Positions 1-8,435 of a DNA stretch of 64,000 nt are shown here, piece by piece (the first letter of the stretch is position 1; the number at the start of each line of letters is the position of its first letter). The notes under the pieces were generated by a model. It had not been told where the DNA came from. It saw only the letters and a list, made by a program, of their open reading frames with translations, and did no database searches. Where the stretch lies: assembly GCA_016703765.1 (NCBI GenBank), contig JADJBL010000045.1, positions 248,001 through 312,000 of the forward strand, read 5' to 3'. This stretch comes from Saprospirales bacterium (GTDB lineage Bacteria; Bacteroidota; Bacteroidia; Chitinophagales; Saprospiraceae). The position numbers and the translations under genes were made by a program.

Positions 1-516
1 TCAAACCACAAATCCGGATTCAGGCCTGCTTCCTTTGCCTTTTCGCGCAATTGCTGGATTTTGGCAGGCCCTGCATTATATGCGGCCATGGCTAAAAGGC
101 CTGCGTTAAGGGAGTCGATCGTGGAGCTGACGAAATAGCGATCTATAAGAAATCGAAGGTATTTGGCTCCTGCGTGGATGTTATTTTCCAGTTTTTGAAC
201 ATTGGGTATCCCCACATTCGGATCGCCGGCCGTGGCAGGTTTGATCTGCATCACCCCGATCGCCCCGGCCGGGCTGCGCAGTTTTTGATCGAGCCGCGAC
301 TCCTGATAAGCCTGGGCCGCCAGCATCAGCCAGTCCAACTGGTATTTTTCCCCGTACTGGATAAAATAATCCCTGCAAGCATGGAAGCGCTCCAGTTCTT
401 CCTTGGTCAGGGCATTGGTGACGTAGTTCACGTCTTTAAGGTAGCGGTTGAAGAGGATATTGCCTAGTTGAGTGCCCTTTCTGTTTTTCAGGATAAAATC
501 GTCGGCCGCTTTTTTT
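1..516 (-). CDS. MltF-type lytic transglycosylase, C-terminal SLT domain (frameshifted, cut by window edge)
   Basis: This is the catalytic half of the gene that begins at 1389. It is read in the frame one base away from the N-terminal half; the shift lies in a run of seven T (+ strand) at 510-516. Reading six restores the protein. The goose-lysozyme-like SLT motifs are all visible: the catalytic Glu in QESRLD, then GAIGVMQIKP, then NNIHAGAKYL and AAYNAGP. The domain would cleave peptidoglycan glycan strands to 1,6-anhydro products in the periplasm. The reading frame is still open at position 1, so the last residues lie outside the window. Because every motif is intact on both sides of the homopolymer, a sequencing error is more likely than a true pseudogene. 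Confidence 0.8.
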
Positions 517-1389
517 GAGTTGGGGGCTGTTTTTTCGCATGGCCCAGGCCAGTTCGCCGCCGCTGTGGATGGGCAGCTCGGGGTGCACCTGGATGCTGTC
601 GAGGATCTGTGCCCAGAAGTTGGCCAGTTGTTCGTCGACCACGGTCATGGGAAGGAGTCCGGCGTTGACCATTTCCAGAATTTCTTCGTCTTCGAAATGG
701 TCTTCCACGGGTTGGATCTTAATAGGTGCTTTTCCGGCCAGTTTAAGAGAATCGTTGAGCAATCGGATATGCTCGTTAAAACTGCTGGAAAGTCGGATGC
801 AGACCGTTTTCCCGTAGAGGTCTTCAAACCCTTTGATGGGAGGAGCGCCCGGCCCGCTGACCACCACCTCGCGAGCGCCGCTCATGGTTGGCACGGAAAA
901 ATCGACGATTTTTTGGCGCTGTTCCGTTACCATGAGGTTGGCAGGTATGATATCGCCGTATCCTTCGAGCAGGGCGCCCAGCAACTTGTCGCGGGTAACG
1001 GGAATAAAGACCATTCGCATTTGGTGCCCCTTCAATTTGCCGCCGAGCAGGCGGTTGAGTTCTTCTTCGAAGTGGACCATCGCTTCGTACGCTATTCCGC
1101 GGCGATTGGGGCCGTCGATATAGTAAATGGTCTGGCTGTAAGGCACCAGGACCCGGATACGGCGACGTTCGATCATACCCTCGAGGTCGCCTGTCCATTG
1201 TTCATCGAGGCCGATGACCTCATCTAGTGGGTCGAAAGGGTGTTCGGCAAAGGCCGTATCGGAAACGGTTATGGCAGAGTCGGTTCCGGTTCCTTCCCCG
1301 GGGCCGGAAGGAGAGGCTGTTGGCTGGCAGGAAAGCCCGAGCAGAAAGATGCCCGAAATGCCCCAAGTCAAAGTGTTCGGGGAGCTCAT
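436..1389 (-). CDS. MltF-type lytic transglycosylase, N-terminal solute-binding domain
   Basis: The N-terminal part of a membrane-bound lytic transglycosylase F-like protein. It opens with a lipoprotein-type signal (lipobox around LLGLSC, residues 17-22). A periplasmic SBP_bac_3-like domain follows from about residue 75, with RRIRVLVPYSQTIYYI, then GYGDIIPANLMVTEQR and KIVDFSVPT. In this family the binding-protein domain precedes an SLT lysozyme-like domain, and that domain is found in the neighbouring frame at 1-516. The open frame runs on to 436 out of phase after about 516, so its last 25 or so residues are spurious. The protein is inferred to be a periplasmic or outer-membrane lipoprotein that remodels peptidoglycan. 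Confidence 0.8.
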   Translation of the reverse strand: MSSPNTLTWGISGIFLLGLSCQPTASPSGPGEGTGTDSAITVSDTAFAEHPFDPLDEVIGLDEQWTGDLEGMIERRRIRVLVPYSQTIYYIDGPNRRGIAYEAMVHFEEELNRLLGGKLKGHQMRMVFIPVTRDKLLGALLEGYGDIIPANLMVTEQRQKIVDFSVPTMSGAREVVVSGPGAPPIKGFEDLYGKTVCIRLSSSFNEHIRLLNDSLKLAGKAPIKIQPVEDHFEDEEILEMVNAGLLPMTVVDEQLANFWAQILDSIQVHPELPIHSGGELAWAMRKNSPQLKKSGRRFYPEKQKGHSTRQYPLQPLP

Positions 1390-1567
1390 AGTAATTGGTT
1401 TTTGTAATGGAAGATACTAAATACTTTGTAGTCAAAGCATTTAAAAAATCTTGCCCTCCCGCCGAGGTGATAAAAGTCATCCACTTGGGGTTTGTTTTTT
1501 CTCGATTTTTGTAAATAAGGTCGAAAGGCCGTTATCGTTCCATTTTATCACAAAAAATCGTAGTAAC

Positions 1568-2119
1568 ATGAAAAAACAACTTTTCATCGTTGCCCTTATT
1601 GGGCTATGGATGACCTCCTGTCAATCGGGCGGCGAGAATGCCGGCGCTGCCGCCGCCGGCGCCAACGCTCCTACTCCCGGCCAATCAGCGGTACAGGATG
1701 ATGTTTCGGAAAAGAATATCGTCAAAGTGGCCATCGGCTCTCCCGATCATACCACGCTGGTAGCGGCTGTTCAGGCTGCAGAACTGGTAGATGTCCTGTC
1801 GAATGCAGGCCCGTTTACGGTTTTTGCTCCTACCAATGCAGCCTTTGAAGCGCTCCCGGCCGGCACGGTGGAGGGCTTGCTCAAGCCGGACAAAAAGGCC
1901 GACCTGTCAAATATCCTGCAATACCACGTGACGACTTCCTCCTATTCGGAAGCGATGTTCCGGGATGGCATGTCGCTAAGTATGGCCAACGGTGGGAAAT
2001 GTTCTGTGAAAGTCGGAACCGACGGGAAGATCACGATCAACGATGCCAACGTGTTAGGCGCAGTGAAAGCGTCTAACGGAATGGTCTATGTCGTCGATAA
2101 GGTTTTACTGCCGCAATAA
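1568..2119 (+). CDS. Fasciclin (FAS1) domain lipoprotein
   Basis: A 183-residue protein. The start at 1568 is chosen because it gives a lipoprotein signal peptide (MKKQLFIVALIGLWMTSC, Cys at residue 18); an upstream in-frame start at 1451 would only add non-coding-like sequence. A short Gly/Ala/Asn linker follows, then one FAS1 domain (about residues 50-183) with the typical elements DHTTLVAAVQAAELVDVL, GPFTVFAPTNAAFEALP and NGMVYVVDKVLLP. FAS1 domains mediate adhesion or protein-protein contacts at the cell surface. A strong hairpin terminator directly follows the stop, so it is probably transcribed alone. Confidence 0.9.
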   Translation: MKKQLFIVALIGLWMTSCQSGGENAGAAAAGANAPTPGQSAVQDDVSEKNIVKVAIGSPDHTTLVAAVQAAELVDVLSNAGPFTVFAPTNAAFEALPAGTVEGLLKPDKKADLSNILQYHVTTSSYSEAMFRDGMSLSMANGGKCSVKVGTDGKITINDANVLGAVKASNGMVYVVDKVLLPQ

Positions 2120-2128
2120 GAGAAAAAG

Positions 2129-2154
2129 AAAAGCCGCGCATTGCGCGGCTTTTC
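2129..2154 (+). terminator. Rho-independent terminator, probably bidirectional
   Basis: A 7-bp GC-only stem (GCCGCGC, 2133-2139; loop ATT; GCGCGGC, 2143-2149) is flanked by A-rich sequence on the left and TTTTCTTTT on the right. It sits between the convergent fasciclin gene and the DUF2911 gene. Confidence 0.85.
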
Positions 2155-2163
2155 TTTTATGAT

Positions 2164-3237
2164 CTACATTTTTTCTTCGCATTGTCTGGCCAGGTCTTCG
2201 TAAGCCGTGTTCTGGCCGGGAGGAGCATTTGGAGCGGCCATGCGGAAATAACCGGCTGCTTCCTTGTACTTTCCGACCGCCATATACCCGCGGCCAAGTC
2301 CCACATAGGTAGTGAAATTGTCCATGGGGTTTTTGGCCCGGTTGAGTTCGAACATCTTAAGTGCCTCCTGGGCCCTGTTTTGGTCGATCAGGGATCGGGC
2401 GTAGAAGTGCATTTCGATCATGGTGGCCATGGTAAGGGCTTCTTCCATAACGGGTTTGGCTTCATTAGCCCGGCCGAGTTTTTCGAGCAGCTGGGATTTG
2501 GTGCTGAGGTTGGTGAAATTCTTTTGGCCTCCCTGGTTCGGGTCGATGGAATTGTTAACCCAGGCCAGGCCTTTTTCGAGGTCTTTCCCCGAGAGCAGGC
2601 AGTATTGCGCAGCTGAGTTCCATCCATCCCAGGTAAAGCCTTTCCCTCCCTCCAACTCTCGTTCGATCCGCCTCATGGTGGTGGTGTGCAGGTCCACCTC
2701 GACGGTAAATTGCACTTTCCGGCTTTCCCAACTCATTTCTACATCCGCCGAGCGGTCGGTCTGGTTGACAAAGCGGTATTCCAGCCATTCCACATGCTCG
2801 CCTTCCATAGGCGCTACGTTGACCCGGAGGGCGTCATCGGCGGGATCGTAAAAATAGGCGCCCCAGGACCAGTGGTTTTTTGAAAAAATAAGGGTCCACT
2901 GGTTTTCGGTCATGGCGATAAAGAAGCCGTATTTCCCTGCCGGAAGCGCCTTTCCCTCAATCAGGACCTCGTCGTCAAAAGAAATGATGGTGTTTTCATC
3001 CGCGCCGGCTCGCCAGGGCATGGGTTTCCCGTTATTGTAGGGCACGATGCCGTTTTCTCCGTAGATATTCCCTTCCCGGCCTTTTACACCCGGGCGGTGG
3101 TATTCGATCTCTACCTTGGTAAGGCCGATCCACTCCGCAACCGCTGCTTTCTTACTGACCGTAGGGAGCGAAACAGGCTGCGCCTGAATCCAAAAGCAAA
3201 GGAAAAGGATAGGAAGAAGTGAAAGTACTTTTTTCAT
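2164..3237 (-). CDS. DUF2911 domain protein with TPR-like C-terminus
   Basis: A 357-residue exported protein. The start at 3237 gives a clean Sec signal peptide (MKKVLSLLPILFLCFWIQAQ); the longer open frame to 3429 overlaps the divergent esterase and is not believed. DUF2911 covers about residues 25-175, with VEIEYHRPGVKGREG, PWRAGADENT, LPAGKYGFF and WGAYFYDPADDALRV. The C-terminal part holds helical tetratricopeptide-like repeats (KSQLLEKLGRANEAKPVMEE; YVGLGRGYMAVGKYKEAAGY). The family is common in Bacteroidota and has no assigned reaction. It is divergent from the esterase at 3354 with about 115 bp between them. Confidence 0.88.
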   Translation of the reverse strand: MKKVLSLLPILFLCFWIQAQPVSLPTVSKKAAVAEWIGLTKVEIEYHRPGVKGREGNIYGENGIVPYNNGKPMPWRAGADENTIISFDDEVLIEGKALPAGKYGFFIAMTENQWTLIFSKNHWSWGAYFYDPADDALRVNVAPMEGEHVEWLEYRFVNQTDRSADVEMSWESRKVQFTVEVDLHTTTMRRIERELEGGKGFTWDGWNSAAQYCLLSGKDLEKGLAWVNNSIDPNQGGQKNFTNLSTKSQLLEKLGRANEAKPVMEEALTMATMIEMHFYARSLIDQNRAQEALKMFELNRAKNPMDNFTTYVGLGRGYMAVGKYKEAAGYFRMAAPNAPPGQNTAYEDLARQCEEKM

Positions 3238-3353
3238 AGAAAGGTCAATTTGATGTGTGGGAAGGAAACATTTTGCCACCTCGGGTTGCTTGCCCGGGTT
3301 AATATTTGCCTGGAAGGTAATGAAATTTGTATTTTTTGCCCAAAATTGCCACC

Positions 3354-4265
3354 ATGCGAAACGTACCCATACTATTTGCGCTAAGCTCCTTTTTCTTTTC
3401 CTGGACGGGCTGTAAGCCAGAGCCTCCAAGTCCTTCCGAGATCCGTATCCACCAGGAGTTTTCTTCCGTGCATGTTGCCCCGCACCGCCTGGAAATTTAC
3501 CTTCCGGAGGGATACTCCAGTTCGCGAAGGAAGCATTTCCCGGTGGTGTATATGCACGACGGCCAGTACCTGTTCTACGGCGACTCCCTGAATTGGTCCA
3601 ATGCCTGGGGGATTGATTCGATCATGGATACCCTTGTTTCGGCTAAAATGATCTTGCCGGCTATTTTGGTCGGGATTGGCAGCACGGAGAGGAGGTTGCT
3701 GGAATATATGCCGAAAAAGGGGGCAGACCAATTCCCCGATTCAACGAAGGAAATTTTTTCCAGCATATACAATACGTCGCCCGAATCGGATCAATACCTC
3801 CGTTACATCGTAGAAGAGGTGAAACCATTTGTCGATTCCGTATACCGGACCAAACCGGATCCCGCACATACTTTTATTGCCGGCTCGACGATGGGGGGAC
3901 TGATCTCCCTTTACGCCATCACCGAATACCCGGATGTTTTCGGAGGGGCAGCCTGTATTGCCACCCATTGGCCTTTGGCGCCGCAGGACGTGCATCCGGA
4001 CGCCGCCCGCGCCATGGTTGATGCGCTTGGCAAACGCCTGCCCGATCCGCCAGTCACAGAATCTATTTCGACTACTGGATCGAGAATGGCGCCTCCATAT
4101 TTCGAGCCTTACCAAAAAAGAATGGACGAACACATGGCATCGCGGGGCTATGTCCAACCGGGCAACTGGAAAACACTTGGGTTTGATACTCCTATGATCA
4201 CGATGCAGGGCTGGAGGCAGGAACTTCACCATGCCCTGGAGTTTTTGTTAGTGACTAGTGACTAG
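3354..4265 (+). CDS. Enterochelin-esterase/esterase-D-like alpha/beta hydrolase lipoprotein (internally frame-disturbed)
   Basis: About 303 residues. Start 3354 gives a lipoprotein signal (FFFSWTGC). The fold motifs are LEIYLPEGY, FPVVYMHDGQ, and the nucleophile elbow IAGSTMGGLISLYA, where the usual GSSMGG Ser is read as Thr. Two stretches of the C-terminal third make sense only in the +2 frame. At 4052-4099 that frame reads SHRIYFDYWIENGAS, and at 4187-4207 it reads YSYDHDA, which carries the expected catalytic His. The sequence between and after them is correct in the main frame. Four compensating single-base indels are therefore likely, and the true protein is probably a normal esterase. 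The last residues (VTSD) and the stop are encoded by the heptamer repeat at 4251. Confidence 0.8.
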   Translation: MRNVPILFALSSFFFSWTGCKPEPPSPSEIRIHQEFSSVHVAPHRLEIYLPEGYSSSRRKHFPVVYMHDGQYLFYGDSLNWSNAWGIDSIMDTLVSAKMILPAILVGIGSTERRLLEYMPKKGADQFPDSTKEIFSSIYNTSPESDQYLRYIVEEVKPFVDSVYRTKPDPAHTFIAGSTMGGLISLYAITEYPDVFGGAACIATHWPLAPQDVHPDAARAMVDALGKRLPDPPVTESISTTGSRMAPPYFEPYQKRMDEHMASRGYVQPGNWKTLGFDTPMITMQGWRQELHHALEFLLVTSD

Positions 4266-4287
4266 TGACTAGTGACTAGTGACTAGT
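4251..4287. repeat. Heptanucleotide tandem repeat (GTGACTA)x5
   Basis: Five perfect copies of GTGACTA plus GT fill the junction of two convergent genes. The + strand copy provides the C-terminal VTSD-stop of the esterase, and the - strand copy provides the C-terminal LVTSH-stop of the reductase at 4269. Confidence 0.97.
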
Positions 4288-5378
4288 ATTCCCATTTTTT
4301 CGAGGTCCTTCATAAACCGGATGGGCTCGACGGCGAGGGCTTGCCGGATGAGGCCCGGGCCGGCAATAGACCCGTCGAGGAATTGAAGCAGGCAGGCCAC
4401 TACGGGTATGGCTGTCATCACGTAGCCGTCCTCGTGGGCGAGTTTGACCCGGATCTGAACGGCTTTTCCATCTTTTCGGCCGGCACAATCCGCTACCATT
4501 TCGATGCCGAAGGGTGGGCGGCTGAATTTAAACCCCCATACGAGGAATTTGGCCAGGAATGGGTCCCAGCTTCTCGGCAGGATCTGAATACCCAACATGA
4601 GGAATGGCAGGATCAGATAATCGGTTACGGGGTTGAAACCAGTTACCAGAAAGCCGGTTTCGGAGAGGGAGGGCATTTGCCGGGTCAGGTCCTCCATTTC
4701 CGGCAGGAACATGGGCGCGCAGTATTGTTTCCCGAAAGGCGGCCCAAAGTCGAAGGAAAAGGCCTTCCAGGCGGATTGGTCCTTCCAGACCCCATTTCGA
4801 TATAGGGCCAGGCGATTGGACCTGAACTCATCGATGAGTTCGGGGGCGGTGTCGGATGAAAACTGGAGCTTGCCCCAGTCGATTTTAAGGGCGCTGTAGA
4901 TATTCCCTTTTTCAAGGGAGTCGACCCAGGTGGCGGCATAGCGGAGCATGGCTGCCGGCACGCCCGGGTGAAAGCCGCCGTCGGTGATATAGGTAATTCC
5001 CGCTGCTTCAAAGCGGGGAGCAAATTCTTCCAGTACCCTGGTCTTTTCCGGAGAGGAGAGTTGGGTGTCGAGGGCGCTTTTGCGGTGGCGAAGCAGCGCT
5101 TCCGCTACATTCCGGGTGTGTGGAACCGCTCCCGCGGCATTCACCACGAAATCGATTTTGGAAAATACTTCGTCCAGGATGGCCGGATCGGCGAGGTCGA
5201 TGCGGCAACCGGTCACGCGTCCGGGAAAATCCCTGTCCAACGTTTCCGCTTCGGCGCGTGCTTTGCCCTCTTGGCGGCCGGCGAGGATCACCTGCACCTG
5301 GGGAGCGGCTTTCAAAAGATATTCGGCAATGCAGCGCCCTGCGTTGCCGTATCCACCTGCAATCAGTATGCGTTTCAT
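4269..5378 (-). CDS. Saccharopine dehydrogenase-like NAD(P)-binding reductase
   Basis: A 369-residue protein. Start 5378 is chosen because it begins directly with the Rossmann strand MKRILIAGGYGNAGRCIAEY (GGxGNAG dinucleotide loop). Other elements of the saccharopine dehydrogenase NADP-binding family are ILAGRQEGKARAEAE, the NAAG at the end of strand 4 (FVVNAAGAVPHT), and GITYITDGGFHPGVPAAMLR. The C-terminal half has hydrophobic stretches (DYLILPFLMLGIQILP). The substrate is unknown; related proteins act as trans-acting enoyl reductases or saccharopine reductases. The final residues come from the heptamer tract. Confidence 0.82.
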   Translation of the reverse strand: MKRILIAGGYGNAGRCIAEYLLKAAPQVQVILAGRQEGKARAEAETLDRDFPGRVTGCRIDLADPAILDEVFSKIDFVVNAAGAVPHTRNVAEALLRHRKSALDTQLSSPEKTRVLEEFAPRFEAAGITYITDGGFHPGVPAAMLRYAATWVDSLEKGNIYSALKIDWGKLQFSSDTAPELIDEFRSNRLALYRNGVWKDQSAWKAFSFDFGPPFGKQYCAPMFLPEMEDLTRQMPSLSETGFLVTGFNPVTDYLILPFLMLGIQILPRSWDPFLAKFLVWGFKFSRPPFGIEMVADCAGRKDGKAVQIRVKLAHEDGYVMTAIPVVACLLQFLDGSIAGPGLIRQALAVEPIRFMKDLEKMGILVTSH

Positions 5379-5457
5379 AATCCGGGTGTTGCTTGGCGCA
5401 AAGGAGTGGATTTTCCGGGAGGGGTGCAATGATATTTGGCAGTATTACCCCAGATCC

Positions 5458-7050
5458 CTACACGGTGAAATCCCCGTAAATGACCACAACTGCCGGTTTT
5501 GGAATGGAGTTCCCCCCGTCGGGCCAATGACTGTTAACCTGATCGGGAGAAGGAGTATTTTCTCCGGGATGCTGCACGCTCAAAAACAGGGATTTGCCAT
5601 CCGGGGAAAACAAGGGACCGGTAAACTCGGCGCCCGTCGGAGCATTGGCAATCCGGATAACCTGGCCTGCCTGGTCGCCTTTGATAGGGACCACAAAAAG
5701 GCTATTGTTTTTAAAAGGCAGGTATTGGGGGTAATCTTCGTTGTTCATGACGGCGCCTGATATATCGGAGGTGAACCAAAGGTTGCCCGCCGGGTCGAAG
5801 GCCATATTGTCTGGGCATGCAAACCCCGTCTCCGGCCCGCCGGTCAGGAAGGTTTCGGATCGGAACTCGAGTGCGTCGTACTTTCCGTCTTTTTCGATGA
5901 TCTTGAGGATGGACCCGGTGTAATTTCCCCGCGAAAGGTTATTGGTCAGGGTTACCAATACATCTCCATTGACAGGGTTGATATCGATGTCTTCCGGACG
6001 ATCCAGCGAAGTGCCGCCGAGCAGATGGGCGGCCTCCCGGAGGCGGATCAGGGTTTCCGTCTGGTTGCGGAAATGTTTTTGAAGCAGGGCTTGCTGTGCA
6101 TGATCGATAGGGATCCAGCGGCCCTCATCCAAATTGGCTACATATAGAACTCCTTCGGAAAGGGAGGAGGGGGTAGAGGAAATGAACTTATACAGGCATT
6201 GATCGTTGGCGTCGTCGCCCGTGTACACGACGACGCGGCCGTCGGGAAGTTCTTTGACCGTGGCGCACTCGTGAGCGCAGCGGCCCAGGGCGACGTGTTT
6301 TTGCGCGGCTCCGGTGCGGGGATCTACCTCGACGACCCAGCCATAATGTTCAGGAGGATAATCGTAGTATTGGTGCCATTCAAAATCGCCATCGTAGGTA
6401 ATGCGTTTTCCGGACTCAAAATCCCTTTCCCCATAGAAAAGGTCGTAATTTTCCTCACAGGTCAGGAAGGTCCCCCACGGAGTGACTCCTCCGGCGCAAT
6501 TGCCCACTGTGCCGATAGCGCTGCGGCTTCCGGCGATGGGCTCGTTCCAGTTGAAAGGTATTTCCGTAAGTCCATGGAGCCGGCGATTGAGAGGATCATC
6601 CTTCACAACGTGCCACTTGTGATGCTCCAGTCTGACCCTCAGGACGGTTCCGCCGACCTCGTACAATTCTTTATCTACCTGTTCCCTGGTCTTTTTTGTA
6701 TCGTTTTGTCGGAAATAACCCGAAATAAAGCGAGCATCGGGGTATTCGTGGTTGACCCATAGGAACCCGTCGTTGAGTTGGTTGCGGTCGAGGGGGATGA
6801 AGGCCATAAAGTCGTTGTTAAACCCGAAATGATCGTAGGCCGAGATGGGATCATTCCAACGGATGAGTAGTTCGTACCGGTAACCTACGGCCAATTCAAG
6901 GCGGTCGAGGTCGGAGGGGGGGATGGGTTTCCAGGATATTTTGGGCTCCTTCTTCTGCTTGAGCGGAAAACATTGTGCAACCAAAACGGAGGCGATCCCG
7001 ATGCCGAGGAATTCGAGGAAGGCTCTGCGGGGGAGTGTTCTAGCGGGCAT
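5458..7050 (-). CDS. PhoX-like (DUF839) phosphatase family protein, Tat-exported
   Basis: 530 residues. The N-terminus carries a twin-arginine motif (RRAFLEFLGIG) before a hydrophobic stretch, which indicates export in a folded, cofactor-loaded state. The PhoX/DUF839 hallmark GGVTPWGTFLTCEEN lies near residue 190. Further propeller motifs follow: RCAHECATVKELPDGR, YTGDDANDQCLYKF, RPEDIDINPVNGDV, FACPDNMAFDPAGNLWFTSD and GPLFSPDGKSLFLSVQHPGE. PhoX enzymes are calcium/iron alkaline phosphatases with a beta-propeller fold. Whether this member is a phosphatase or another DUF839 esterase cannot be decided from sequence alone. It is probably its own transcription unit. Confidence 0.88.
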   Translation of the reverse strand: MPARTLPRRAFLEFLGIGIASVLVAQCFPLKQKKEPKISWKPIPPSDLDRLELAVGYRYELLIRWNDPISAYDHFGFNNDFMAFIPLDRNQLNDGFLWVNHEYPDARFISGYFRQNDTKKTREQVDKELYEVGGTVLRVRLEHHKWHVVKDDPLNRRLHGLTEIPFNWNEPIAGSRSAIGTVGNCAGGVTPWGTFLTCEENYDLFYGERDFESGKRITYDGDFEWHQYYDYPPEHYGWVVEVDPRTGAAQKHVALGRCAHECATVKELPDGRVVVYTGDDANDQCLYKFISSTPSSLSEGVLYVANLDEGRWIPIDHAQQALLQKHFRNQTETLIRLREAAHLLGGTSLDRPEDIDINPVNGDVLVTLTNNLSRGNYTGSILKIIEKDGKYDALEFRSETFLTGGPETGFACPDNMAFDPAGNLWFTSDISGAVMNNEDYPQYLPFKNNSLFVVPIKGDQAGQVIRIANAPTGAEFTGPLFSPDGKSLFLSVQHPGENTPSPDQVNSHWPDGGNSIPKPAVVVIYGDFTV

Positions 7051-7179
7051 ATTTTGAGTCAGATTGTGGATTCCGGTATTGACTTAAGTAGGAAGTCACC
7101 CCAAAACTAAGGCTCAAATGTGAATAGGGTCTTATTTTTATGTGAATTCATGGTGTTGCGATCCTACCATCAAAAATAG

Positions 7180-7213
7180 AAGGGGCTGTACCACCTGAGG
7201 TGAACAGCCCCTT
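7180..7213 (-). terminator. Terminator of the 7666-7244 lipoprotein gene
   Basis: Inverted arms AAGGGGCTGT (7180-7189) and ACAGCCCCTT (7204-7213), with an inner CACCT/AGGTG stem. On the - strand it is followed by CTATTTTTG. Confidence 0.75.
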
Positions 7214-7243
7214 ACTAAAATATACACCTAAAACCCTATTATT

Positions 7244-7666
7244 TCAATCCTTGCTGAACTGCAAAACATCTGTGTCGCCGTTGCCGCCGCTGGTATGCTT
7301 GAAATGAATGAAGTCCGAGCTCTGTTCGATGATCAGCCAGTCTTCCTCTAATTCTTCCAGTGCGGAAGGATGCGAACCGTTGAAGTTGATGAGAAATTTG
7401 TTCTTGCTATCGTCGAAACCGGTTGACCAGGAGCCGCTGTAGACCTGGCTTCCGTTGGTGGCGGTCAATTGTCCATTGTCGCCGAATTCAAATGTGTAGC
7501 CGCTATAATAATTCGTTTCATCTGATTTATCAAAAAAGTAGCTCACTTTCCAGGTCCCGGCCCCTGGAGCGGAGCCATTGGGAAGAGAATTGTCGTCGAA
7601 CAAGGAGCATGCGGAGAGCAGTGTGGTCAAGGCTAATGGGAGCAGAGAGTTTTTCCAGATTTTCAT
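7244..7666 (-). CDS. Small lipocalin-like lipoprotein of unknown function
   Basis: A 140-residue lipoprotein with a textbook signal and lipobox (LTTLLSAC, Cys at residue 20). The mature part begins with a short Ser/Asn/Gly linker. It then has the pattern GTWKVSYFFDKSDETNYYSG, YTFEFGDNGQLTATNG and YSGSWSTGFDDSKNKFLINF, which is typical of the lipocalin-like small beta-barrel lipoproteins abundant in Bacteroidota. No ligand can be named. It is monocistronic: a terminator follows, and the divergent RRM gene has its own promoter 130 bp upstream of this start. Confidence 0.8.
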   Translation of the reverse strand: MKIWKNSLLPLALTTLLSACSLFDDNSLPNGSAPGAGTWKVSYFFDKSDETNYYSGYTFEFGDNGQLTATNGSQVYSGSWSTGFDDSKNKFLINFNGSHPSALEELEEDWLIIEQSSDFIHFKHTSGGNGDTDVLQFSKD

Positions 7667-7791
7667 TTCAGTAGATTTTATACAAAGAAAGCCCAGGCCA
7701 GTCGCTTCGACAATTTAAGCTTCCCGAACGGGAAAAATCACTGCCCGAACGCCGCTTTTTCCAACCCGTGCCCTCCCTTTTAAAATAAAAA

Positions 7792-7822
7792 TTTGCATCT
7801 CACTTTAATAGTTGTAACTTTG
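7792..7822 (+). promoter_or_regulatory. Bacteroidota sigma-A promoter of the RRM gene with a long leader
   Basis: TTTG (7792-7795), then exactly 19 bases, then TAACTTTG (7815-7822). This matches the Bacteroidota -33/-7 consensus TTTG-N19-TAnnTTTG. The predicted start near 7829 leaves a leader of about 155 nt before the ATG. The rest of 7667-7983 holds no gene that I can support. Confidence 0.8.
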
Positions 7823-7983
7823 CAGGCGATATTCTGAATGTGGTTCAAATGCCGAACCTTCCTTTTGTCGACGAGTTGATTTTATTTCCCTCCTTTCGCA
7901 GGTTTCTAGAATTTCCCCGTTTGCTTTAGTTGTGGTCATTCCAGGGTGTCCTGAATTGATTTTTTACGTTTAATTTTATAATA

Positions 7984-8259
7984 ATGAACCTTTTTGTTGC
8001 AAAACTCAACTACGACACAAGTAGTGAGGAATTGAAAGAAGCTTTTGAAGCTTACGGAACAGTTGTTTCCGCTAATGTGATTGTTGACAAGATGACCGGC
8101 CGGTCCAAAGGCTTTGCCTTTGTCGAAATGGAAGACGAGGGCGATGCCATGACGGCAATCCGCGCTCTGAACGATTCCGAGCTCGATGGCCGCACCATCG
8201 TCGTCAAGAAAGCAGAACCGAGAAAAGAACGCAGCGACACCGGTCGCGGCAAGTGGTAA
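7984..8259 (+). CDS. RRM-domain RNA-binding protein
   Basis: A 91-residue single RRM protein. RNP2 is LFVAKL (residues 3-8) and RNP1 is KGFAFVEM (about residues 41-48); the aromatic positions needed for RNA stacking are present. A short basic tail (KKAEPRKERSDTGRGKW) follows. Proteins of this size in Bacteroidota and cyanobacteria bind RNA and are often cold-induced or act as RNA chaperones. The long leader from the promoter at 7792 and the strong terminator right behind the gene fit a short, abundant, post-transcriptionally controlled mRNA. There is no Shine-Dalgarno; an A/T-rich leader precedes the ATG. Confidence 0.93.
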   Translation: MNLFVAKLNYDTSSEELKEAFEAYGTVVSANVIVDKMTGRSKGFAFVEMEDEGDAMTAIRALNDSELDGRTIVVKKAEPRKERSDTGRGKW

Positions 8260-8278
8260 TATCCGCTTTAACGAATAA

Positions 8279-8318
8279 AGAAGGGGGGAAGCCGAAAGGC
8301 TTTCCCCCTTCTCTTTTT
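8279..8318 (+). terminator. Terminator of the RRM gene
   Basis: A GC-rich stem (AGAAGGGGGGAAGCC with GGCTTTCCCCCTTCT, one G-T pair) is closed by a GAAA tetraloop and followed by CTTTTT. Confidence 0.9.
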
Positions 8319-8435
8319 GTGCCCGCCCCCTCCCGACAAAAATCAACCCCTCCGGGTGATTTCTATCATTCTCTTTGTCAATGCCTTGACTGAACTTCAA
8401 CCCCGGAAGTTTACAATTACCAAATACACGGAGTT

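Noticed and set aside
472..1227. Long + strand open frame opposite mltF
   Set aside because: It mirrors a well-supported gene on the - strand, has no recognisable motif, and arises from the codon bias of high-GC coding sequence.
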